Source: Neelides folsomi
Lineage: Eukaryota; Arthropoda; Collembola; Neelipleona; Neelidae
Length of the DNA: 64,000 bases
Assembly (NCBI GenBank): GCA_034687125.1
Contig: JAQGBZ010000140.1
Span: 1-64,000, forward strand
Direction: 5' to 3'
Position numbers and translations under genes: made by a program. The notes under the pieces were generated by a model. The model ran no database searches and was not told where the DNA came from. It saw only the letters and a list, made by a program, of their open reading frames with translations. Of the stretch, positions 41,301-53,300 are shown piece by piece (the stretch's first letter is position 1; each line of letters begins with the position of its first letter).

Positions 41301-44300
41301 TCATACGCTGAGAAGGATACTAAACAAACTCTCTTGAATGGGATATTTACTTGTTAATTACCTGCCAGTCTACTGAAACTGGTAGGATGGAAGTAACGAT
41401 GCTGATCTGGGCTTACATCAACAGACTTCAACTTAAGTGTACCTTTTTTGGAAGACTGGGAGTGATAAAACCATCTGGTTAATTTTCCGACATTTTATGA
41501 TGGATTTAAAACAAAAAGGATTAAAAGCTTCCAAGTAGTAGCTTAATTTACTCGCAAAGAATTAATTTTTAGTCTTTGATGAAGTTCCTCTTATTGTCAA
41601 AAGTAGCTGTCATGTTCTTTAATAAGCTTATCTTTGAATTTCCTCTAAAACCAAAATATTTATCTTGAAAGTAATTAATTCTGAATCAAAAGAGGCTTAA
41701 ATGATCTTTTGATTAATAATTACATAATACCTAGAATTTACTAAAAGTATCAAATTCAAAATTGAATAGGTATTACACAAAACTTTTCTTTTAACTAAAT
41801 TAATATCTTTGTTTATTTCTTTAAGTATTTATCAATTAAGAAATTATAGAAAGGGTATGTAATGTAGTATAGATATATAGACACTTTTCTTGAACTATGT
41901 AATAAAGCAAAGTTCGTTAATTAAAAAATTAATAGATTTTGACAAAAAGTGACGTTCTAAAAATGAAGCCATGTTTCCATAAATTGGAAGAGAAAAAATG
42001 GAATTGTCGATTGATTTGTGTGTCCTTGCAGTGGTGACATTATAACTAGCAGAATGATCCTTCGCTCTTAACTACTGTCTCCGCTTTGAGCAAGAATAAA
42101 GTCTAGGAAGTTTATTCCCTTTCGATCAGTCTCAAGGGAATAATTTGGGAGAGTTTATAGCTTCGTTTAACGATTATCCTCACAAAAATAGGGTTTCTAG
42201 GAAAGAAAGAATGGGATCTTTCCTCTGTCGGCGAAAAAAGGTTCAGATTTCAAATGAATTAGAGTAGATATGAATTTGAAATCCAATAACTTTCCCAACT
42301 TTCATTACGGTAATATTTTCTCTCTGAAAGGTTAGATTATGCTTCTATGGATGATATAATGGCATTAAATCTAAGCGGAAGTTATAATAAGATGAATTGA
42401 AAAGATTTGGGATGAGACTTCTTTTCTCCGCTTCTTTTCTCCAGAGTTTGAGACCATAGATTTGAAAACCATTGAAAGTTGATTGATTGCTTATATGGAA
42501 TATTTCCCTTAAAAATTCCCAATTGCCGGCACTGTTAATGACTGACAATGAGAATAATCGGAATGTGTGATTCTATTGGATGATTTATGAATCATTGTCT
42601 GAGGGAATGAGAAGAGAAATGATCTAGGATTTGCAGATCCGCACGTCCCCTCATCATTTTCAATTATAATTCTCAGAATGATAATGTTGATGGAAGAGAT
42701 TTCTTTCTTAACCTCACGTCATTCATCCTAAATCCCCAACCCTCACTCAAAGCCCTTTACGTCTTCCCTGTCTCATTCCGGAAGACTTTTGGGAGCTAAA
42801 TGGTTCCTTGTATGAGAACAGTGAAGATCCTTCGCATTTCTTTTTACTCTTATTATTGTGAGAGCCTGATAATATCTAAGTTCTTCTTAATGTATAAAGT
42901 TCAAAAGTTTAAGGTTCAAGTTTCAATAGTTCTTTATTAAATCCTACTTATCATTTAAATTATTTCATTCATTGTCTGCTTACTTGAGAGATTCATTTCT
43001 TATTCAGTGCCAAGGATTATAAATGAGTTTAAAGTAATGTTGACCTTTTGACCAAGTTTCGCATTTGGTTAAACTGACATGATGCATTTATTAAGATTCT
43101 TATACTGAAGGTAAGCATTGTCGATAGTGTAATAATTGCTAATCGTTTATTATTTCATTATAAATTGTTTTAGTCATTGGTAGAGAGTAGGGACATTAAT
43201 AATCACAACTTTGCCTTCTAACTTGCTACAAATTAAAGAATCAATTAAAATTAATTCACATTGTTCCATTCGAAATAGGAATAGTTTGTCAATAGTTCGT
43301 ATTTTCTTATTAAATTTCGAGAGAAGCCTTATTACTTATTGAATACCTTTAGAGAAAAAGTTTCTCTTGTGATAGTAAATAAACGGATCGAAAGTTGAAA
43401 TGGGTTAAGAAACCGGCGTGTAAAAGTGTAAACTGCATAGGCCAAGACATGGAAAGTCCCATAATAAAACAAGGTTGAAAAGAGAAGAGTTTGGAAATAC
43501 ACAGAGACTTTCGCCCTCCTCCTCGACATCTTCTTTCACTCGACCCTTTCAATTGGAAAAGTTAAAAGTAGGAAGGAGAAAAGTAGGCTTCTTTTTTTGT
43601 GGCGAAAGAAGAATTCTCTCCAAAGGGAATTATATCTTCTTCTCTTACACACATTTCCCTTATTCTTCCCGGAGATGAAATGAGGGCGTTTTATTTCATT
43701 TCTCATCCCCTCGAATACATTCGTTGTGAAATCTCATTGTCCAGTGGATCGGATGCGAAGTTGCTCGCATGGGCTTGAGAATCATCCTGTCTGGCACGAG
43801 TCGATCATAAGTTCCTTCTCTTCTCTTCTTCCACTATTTTATGAGCCGATTATGTCTCATATCGCTTCTCACTCTGATTCTCTATTACTCTACACACGCT
43901 CGCGCCGTTGCATTGTAACTTGTGCACCCGAAAGAAATAAATGCCCATATAAGAGATTGAATTGAAGATCGAGTTAATGTCCCACTGAATCGATATTTGT
44001 TGGACCTGAGCGTCCTCGTAGATGTGATAAAATACAAATGCTGCTCTCCATGATAAATGAAATTTTGAACGAGTGTGTAGGTGCGTTTTAATGTAATGTC
44101 TGCCAAAATGCCAGTTCAAACTGTGAGTCATGATATTGAATGCCTTCATGAAAGGCCCATCATCATTAAAGGGAGAAATTCCAAACTTCCACGTCACTTC
44201 TCGCATATTAGATATAACTATTTGACTCCGTCAGACTCTCCAATACTTCAAACTTTATTCAATTACCTTCCTCTCGAATCTCTCAATTCCTGAGAGCTCA

Positions 44301-47300
44301 CGAGGGGCTAGCATTGCATATTGAAACTTTCTTCACTTCCTAGCCTAATACTACTTACATTTAGCGAGTTATGGAACTTGTGGAATTTTCTGGATTCAAA
44401 GTAATTTGGGTTTGATTAATCTTCTTTGTTGTACAAATTTGAGCAAAATGCGGGATAACTATTACATTCTCATTATTTGGATGAGAAACAAAGTGAAAGT
44501 TATTTGTTCGTGAAATTCAATTTCCCAACAATGGGGAATTGAGTTTTAAGTTTTGTGGAAAGTTTTCCTAATTGTATTTTGCAATTTCATCCATACAACA
44601 GATTGTGTAATGTCAATTTAAGGTTTTACTACCAATTAAATTTTGAGAAGGGGGTAATTTCCATTAGGAATAAATGTAAATGGGTTAATAAAACCATTGT
44701 AAATCCATTGTTTGGTATGCATTTCCTTTTAAGTTTGATATGAGAGTCAAAGGATGATGAGATTAAAGTGGATAGTTATATAATGCCCGAGTGAAGGGAC
44801 CATTTTCCTCGTCGTTCAATGTTTTGTGTAAAGGCACGTTCTGGTAGTCTTTAATGTTTTGGGAGAACGGAGCTTAGACAGATGGAAAGTGCGAGAGAGT
44901 GAGCTGAACACTAAGACCCATTAGAGGAAAGTGGGAATTTAATTGACTCCTAAATACAATGAGAGGAGATACAGACGTATGTCTGTTAATTAAGTAATGT
45001 GCTTTGTGTGTCTCTTTGAGGGGTTAAAAGAGGATTTGATTCAAGCGGGTTTAGTAAAATAGAGATTCTTTAAGATGTTCGATTTCATCTCAACTGTGTC
45101 TGTGTCAGCCCGCAGATTTGTGGATTGTGGCGAAAGGAAGTTTGCCCTCTGTGTGGTGGAAAGGAGTATATGACCTCTTTTTCTCTCCTTTTTAGGACTG
45201 AGGAAAGTTTACCCGTACTACTTCACATTCACAACATTCACGAAAGGGCGATGGGTCGGGGAGAAGATTCTTGATGTTTTCGCCCGGGAGTTTCGGGCTC
45301 ATCCTGTTGAAGAATACGTAAGTGCTTCCTCTTTATAACTTGTTTTTTTCTCTCTCCCTAGGTTTATATTTTGACGTAAAGAGGAAATTCATGAAGATTT
45401 ATTAATTCTTCGTTTTTCTCAAGATGGGTCGCAGTAGGGAGTTAAAGCTAAATATGTATTTATTTAATGTCTATCTCACTTTCGATGAAAAGCTATATAC
45501 TCATTTAAAACTTTTAACTTATTGTATAGTATGCTTAAGATATATTAAATTAAAACAAAGGCCTTAATTAACGAGATAATTTATCATGACTCGCTACTAA
45601 TTTAAATACTTATACAATTTAACATCACTAAATAAATACATACTTAGACTTATTGTAGCACACAATAACATACATATACAGACCTATCAGTATGTATACC
45701 ATATATCAGTATATTTAAATTTTTCATGTGTGACTTACAATTAGTTTGAGCTTTCATTTTAAGAATATGATAGAAACGATAGATTATTAATTATTAATGA
45801 GATGACTGACATAGGGTCATAATAAATAATAAATGTAAATCTAATTTATTTAGTTTTTAAATTGAATATAATAGTTTAAATTGAGTTTAATAATAATAAA
45901 TAATGAAATAAGCATAATTTTTACAATTGACTTTGGATATGGATTGAATACAGTCAAGTGATATCAAAATAATATTCGAAATTAGGTATACGTATAATAC
46001 ATACCTAGATAAAAATATAATATTGCTCTTATTGCTTAATGTAAGTTGAGTAATAGACAAAATCACGTTCTTATATTTATTTTGTTGACATGCAATGTCA
46101 TCAATAATGGTGAGAGTTCGAGACAACAGTCAAACCTCGAGTTCCTATAATTCACAAAATAACAGCTTTTCTATTTGATAAACCCCCAGATATAAATCTT
46201 CCCTATGTATCCTTTCAACTCAATTCCATCCACACGAACGGGCAGTTGAGTCCAATTTTGTTTACAAAGAGTTATAAAAAAGCTGTCACAAAGGGTTTTG
46301 TCAGATTTCGAGAGTTATTCAAGAGCCTCTTAAGTCCTTCATATATTTCATGACTCAAAACGATTGAAAATGTTTTCTCCAGCTCATTTATCTCAAACTT
46401 AACGCCTTTATTCACTTCAGCCGTGAGAAACTGGAATCTGTTGTATTGTATTTAAAATTTATGAGAGCCTTGTCCTTTAGAGTCTCCAAAAGAAAATTTG
46501 ATAGGGCGTAAATAAATGATCCCAACATTTTAATTATGCGTCATTCGGATAGAAAATGTTTAATATATTTTGTTGAAAATATTAAAATCTAATTTCAGAA
46601 ATTATGTTCACAGTGTTAATTTAATCATAGTGGTTATACGAAGTAACTCATTACTCATTTTGGAAATGATGATTGCGTTTCATTCTTAATTAATTTGTAA
46701 TATGCAGCACCAACAAACCTAATGATGAAATTCAATAAACTATAGGGAGAGCATATAATTTTGATAAAATTTGTTTTTGCGAGAATGATTCAGTGAAGTG
46801 TATGGAGCTCGAATTAGAACATTAGGAATGAGAAATTACTGTGAATGTGAATGAAGGGCGGCATTGTACAGACAGTGTCTTGGACGAGGAAATTAAGGAA
46901 ATTGTAACATTAACATGAAAATTGAATTTGTGATAAAGTTAGTAAAATACAGATTCAAATTAACGGCTGGGAAGCGATAGTCTGTGCATCGGTATAGTAA
47001 GTTGGAGTAAAATGGAGAAATGAAGGCGAAGTTTGAGATAAATGGAGTCTGTTTCTAATTTCCGAATCGGAGGCGGGTGGGCGGGTCGATTTTGTAACAA
47101 AGTTTCAAATCGGCCCTTGTTGTATCCAACTTTTGGTGGCGACGGAAGAGGTTGTGTTGGCTCGAACTGTTAAGGGATTGGCAGCAGTCGGAAGGATGCT
47201 TGTCGTCAGATGAGATTCATATGGTTTCAGTCAGTCTTATAAATTATATAAATTTACATTATGTATAAGAATAGGATATAGCCTACAGGTCTGAATTGGC

Positions 47301-50300
47301 GATTTGAGAACAATGCGACCCTTCTGTTATTAATTAATATCAGTTTTATTCGACCTAATTCACAATCCTCAATGCTCCTTTATATAAAAGTAGAATGAAT
47401 TTGACTTTTTGAGTTTTTTGTGAAATAATATTTATTTATAATAATGGCAATGAGGATTGAATGTATGAAGAAGAAATAGAGTTTTTGTTGCAAACTCTCC
47501 TTCGACATTTAATCAAAAGTGACCATGAATTAATACACAAAGCGAACAAAAGTGTAATTCTTAGCGAGTAGTCGATGTCGTAGGGATTATTTAATATAAT
47601 TGATATTGTCAATGTTATGTATTCTCTGTACTTCTCACCAACGTACAGGATTTGACGTAGAGAAACATTTAATTAATGCTGTGAAATGATAAAAAAAACT
47701 TGTGATTCTTCTGATCTTGAATACTGCTTATATTGATGCAGGAACGGTGTATCAAGAGCGGTACACTGACGGTCAACTACACCAAAGTCGATACGGACTA
47801 TCGACTCAAGCATAATGACTTGCTAGCTAACATTGTCCATAGGTAAATCACGTCTTACTCTTTTTTTATCTTCTCTGACTATCAATGAGTACAAGACATA
47901 GTCAACGTCTTGTCAAAAAATAATGCACTTGCCCTCTCATGACTCTATCCCTTATTGACTCTTATTCAAATTATAATTAAAGTAACCCATTAATTATTAA
48001 ATTAAATTTATTAGATTTTATATCTTCAATACATTTGGTATACTGGACATTAAATGACATCTACAGTACAGTATTTTTTGATGATTTTAATTTGTTTTTT
48101 TTTCTCTATTTAAATTGCATCAAGTATTTTACCCCAATTTTACAACCTGTAATTTGATGTATTTTTCCCTTTTAAAGCCGTCTTTGTGTGTGTTTGCCTT
48201 TTTCAAATACCAGCTTATTTTTAAATTGTTTTTTTGTTTTCTATTAAATATTTATTTGAGTTTAAAAAGAATTTTGAAAAGTCTGGAAGCTGGATGAGAT
48301 CCAAGCATATTTTTCATTAATATTCCATTTTTTTCCATTTTCCACTTAAAGTAGCGTATTTGATCTTTAGGGTATCCGTACTATGTGGTACCTTTTTTAT
48401 TTATCATTCCTTCTTTACATTGAGAGTTGGTTCAAAGCTGCTATAAAACAAAGGAGCTCCGAGGAAATTTGTACTCATCTCAAGTGACTCAATTGTAGGC
48501 ACGAAGTACCCGTGACCTCTGACCCGATTGAGGTCGTTCACATGGACGAAGACCTCGTTGTGGTTAATAAACCTGCATCAATACCTGTAAGTTAATTCTC
48601 ATTACTTCTTCTCTTACCCTTTACTTTTCATGTACTGTATCAGATGATATCGCCTAAACAAATATTGTTCTCTTTCTCTTCTCACAAATCGCTTTTTCTT
48701 CGTAATTTCCGCTTTAAACCTTTTTTACCGACCCATTGTGTGAACGCTCTCGACAGAGCCGCGTATCCTTCTTGTATGTATTAATAATGAAAAAGTGTGT
48801 TAAGTATCAAATCATCTTACTGTGACTCCTTTTGTCTTTCCCCCCTTTCAACTCAATTGTAGTGTGTGTGGAGTGCATGATTGGAATTGAGATGGAAAAG
48901 ACATTCCTTCGCAGAAACCTCTCAGCAACGACCCATTGTGTGTAATCTCATTCTCTTCTGGGGGTTGATCGAGTGCGGGGCTCTCGAAAAGGGATACCGA
49001 TTTTCCTTTTACTGTACACTCGATGCCCGATGACCCTAAGAGTCCCCATAAATATCCTGAAGTGGAGACATGGATTCAGGAACTTGGTAAATGTGGAGTG
49101 TGAAGAAATGCACTTTAACAAACCAATTGGTCCATTTACCAACTTGGCTTATTTTTCAAAGATGAGTCGTAGCAGTTGCAATTTAAGGAATTAATTAATA
49201 TTTGGGGAATTAATTATTTATCTGCATATGGTATAACATTTATTTATTATGTAATATGTGAACATAATGTACAGTATATTTACAGATTCTTAACTACCTA
49301 ATAAATTAAGATTTCATAGAGTCGAAAGTTTTTAAAAATTTGTAAACGAATTGGATTTCATTAAGACCTACTTTGGAGTAGGAAATTGAAACATCAGTAA
49401 ATAGGAAACTGTTTTTGCCAATTCTGCGTTTGGTGTCGGAATAAAATTGTGTGTTCACTTCTTTGCCTCTTCATCTGAATTGATGTGACTGATGATGAGT
49501 TGTGAGGTTACTAATAAGAGTCTTTTATTTGACAATGCCCCTTTGGATAATGAATTTTAAGAGTCGAAATCCTTAAGATTTTTAAATAAATAACAATGAC
49601 GGATTAATTTGACAGCTACTTTTTTGATTGCTCAGCCTCAAATAGTTTCTCTGCGATTTTATTCTTTTACCAAAAATGTTAAAGTCTATTCTTTGTAATT
49701 TTCGAATGAGCTGCGAGCTTTAGGAAAAATTTTACTTTTCTTTTTATGAAAAGTTTAAATGGGATTATAATTGGATTTCTATTTTCCTAGCATAGGGTAC
49801 AATAGGAAGTAACTTAAACTTCTATCTCCACTTAATTTAATAATTCAGAAGTGACATTGAAGATGTTCTGAAGTTAATTTTTAGAAAAAGCATCATAGAT
49901 TGTAAGATGTTTTTTTTATCCTAGTAATAAAATTTTTTCAATATAACTTACGTAATACTATGTACCTACCATATTTATATAGGAAAAACGTCAAAAGTTT
50001 TGAAACAGGATGAAAATGATATAGGAAAACTAGGCGTTTACAAGATTAGGTTTTTATAGGAAAAACTTGGCAGCCAGTAAAAACAACTTTTTCTTTTACT
50101 CTTTGAGTCCTTGAATTAAAATTTTGAAAATGAAAAGTGGCAAGTTGGATATGACTAGAAAGGCTTTCTAAGATCTTTTTGTGTGATCGGTGATATATTA
50201 GTGTGAGTAATGGATTGGATTCTTCGATATTCTTCAGAGAATTCAACCCAGGTTTCATATCACGTAGGTTTGGCTCAAATGAGTTCAACTTTGCTGTCTC

Positions 50301-53300
50301 CGTGTTTTTTCACCTCCCTGAGTCTTAAAATTGGGAGAATCTTTTAGATTGGAAATTTTGAGTTTTACGCACGAAAAAATTTGAAGGCTCAGCACACTCC
50401 AGAGAAATATGATTCAATTTTCAATTCCATCAGAAAGAAAGTGAGAATGCTTGTAGGGCTCAAAAGTGAATTTTGACAAAATATTTGTTTCGAACGCGTT
50501 TATTCATTTACTCCTCTACGTTTACAGTGTGGGTGTATGTAATATTATTCGTAATAAAACAACCAAGTGATGTGAAAGTTTGAGTAGTTTTCTAAGAAAG
50601 GGTAAGATTGATTTTAAATTGACTAGGTAAATATTTACTTAATGTTTAATGTATTAAACTTGTATAAAAAGCGATATTAATGCGTAGAAGAATAATTGAA
50701 AAGTGCGGTGGTTGATGATATGGAGTTCTTTATTATTAAACACAGACATGAAACGCCAGTGTTGGCGAGGCCGATTCAAATCATTCACATAGATGAAGAC
50801 TTGATCGTATTGGACAAGCCCTGTTCCCTTCCGGTATATTATATTCACTTTTCAGGTTGATTTCCCCTTGGACCTTAATGCATCTCCATTTTCTCATCCT
50901 GGGTTTTGTTAAAGTGAGAGAGAGAAATTTCTGCGATGTTTACACTCTCGGAGGAACCGACTCCTCTGCTTTTTTTTGTACCAACGATAATGGAATTTTC
51001 CCCCCAATCCCATTAACTTTATGCTTTTTTTCTACTCAAAAGTAACCAGCATTGCAAAGACAATCCTCTAGCTTTCTCTTTAATTAAGAACACATAATTT
51101 GTAAAAGACTCGCCATTCCAATTTTTTAATGGCTAAATGACCATTTTTCCTTCATAAATGTTATTGGCTATTAATTTGATCATGAGCGAGGGAACTATGG
51201 TCATATAATGCTTTGGATGTTTTGTCCTAAATAAACAGCGGAATGCAGTTATTGTTGATTGAAATTCTTAGAATACTTTTATGACACTAATAACTTCCAA
51301 TGGATTCTTACACAAAGTTTTTAAAGCTTCAAAAGTTCTACAGTAAAAGGCGGAATGGTGTGCTGGCGTAGGAGATAACCGTACTTTACTAAAATATACA
51401 CTTGGGCATTGTAACTTTTTAATTAGAGAAGTGCGTTCAATTGAGCCGTAAAACTATTCTGAATACTAAAATTACAAACCAAGACTCACTTTTATTACTA
51501 ACGTTTCTCATCTACGCTATAAAAATTATCATAAATTGGTATTAGTATTATTCCAATATGGATAGCTAGTGATTATGGATATCGATGAACATTCAGACAA
51601 CTTGTCTCGTAAAATTGTTATTTTTTTAGGCCGAGACAAGAGTAATAATTATTTTATGCTTATATTAACAATGAGTTTCTTAATTATTTTTCACTTGACA
51701 AGTTCATCGCGTTTAATTGATGGCTTTACTATTTATAGCTTGCCTTTCAATGTAAGGGAATAAGTTGGTGTGAGCAATTCATTAATTATTCGAAGACTTT
51801 CTGCTCTTCTATGATATACGCTGTATGATATATGTATACAGTGTATGATATATTTATGACTATGATTATTGTATGAATTGAATCAATATTAAAAGTTATT
51901 AGTTATTCTTTATAGTGACATAATGGTATCTGATACGACTTTTATTTGTTTTTAATAAATTGCTTATAAATAAATTAGCAAATTTCTTGAAAATCGATTA
52001 AAATTGTATCATTATCTATTATTGGGTCGTATATGTAATTCCTTTTGGAATTCCCAGAGTAAATAAAGGTTAAAAGGTTTGTTTTGTTACGACTTACGAT
52101 ATAATACTGGAATGTCAATTATGTCAATCAAAAATATTATTCGTAGAGAATTATTCAATTAGGAAACTGTCAATACAAGATTGCTTTATTAATTTTCTCA
52201 ATCAATCAATTTCAGTTATTTTATATTGAATATTTCAATTTTGGTACATTCATATCTGAATCATATCCACTGATAGATATTAAATATGTTTTTGAGAGCA
52301 ATTTGCAAAATGTAATATTTTCAATAAAATGTACAGTATTTCATTTGGTTAGATGGATAAAAGTGATAGCTATTAATGGAAGTTCATTAAATTTTTTCAA
52401 TTTTTGTAAATAATCAAAAGGATCCACAAAGGAATTTTCTAAGACTAGGCAAAACGAGGAATAAGCGGCTTTGTCTTCTTCATCAACGTCATATTTATCT
52501 TTATTAATAAAATATTCCTCCAATGAATAATACCTGGGTGGGATTAGAGAGATTCCTTGGAGTGAGAGAGAAGATTGGGAAAATGGGAGATTGAAGTCAA
52601 GTCGGATGGTCTCATGTGGCTTCATATATCCTCGCATTAGATCTGAAGAGAAAGCTCGAGAGTTCATATTTGCACACCTTCCTCAGACATTTAGAAATCA
52701 TTCATGGAGTCTCTGACGTCAAACATACACGAGCTCCTTCAACCTTACCTGCATTAACAAAAGAAGGGCAATTACTTACGGCAGACAATTTTCACCTAAT
52801 GATCCATCTGGAGACCCCCAAAAACCTCATTTTCATACAATATTATCCTTAGTTCATCAATTTTAATAATTCCGACCAAATCTGGTCAATTTAATGGAGA
52901 TAGCAAAGTTTTAAATGAACTTTTGTGTCCGTGTTATCAAAATGCCATATTCTCTTAATTGCTGTACAAATTAAGTTTGGGCTCTTAATTGTAACTTCTA
53001 CTATACAATTTGAGATATTTAACTAATTACAATATACCTCCATATCAGTTCCAATATTAGTAGTTTACTATTCAAATTGTGGACAAGGAAATACAATAAG
53101 ATTTTGAAGATGGTATTTGAGCTTAATATTGCAAAGAGATAAAATGTCATTGAATGGAGGTAATATCCCGTCGAGAGCATCTGCTCATCCATGTGTGTGG
53201 CTTTCCTTTTATTGTCAGTGCTCACTTGGCCATTGTGAGCTAAAGAGGAGTGTGGGAGAGAAGACAATATAATTGAACTGAGTAAACGAGATATTAAGGA

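Noticed and set aside
46129-46170. Tigger-like terminal sequence CAGTCAAACCTCGAG
   Set aside because: No matching inverted end or TA duplication was found nearby.
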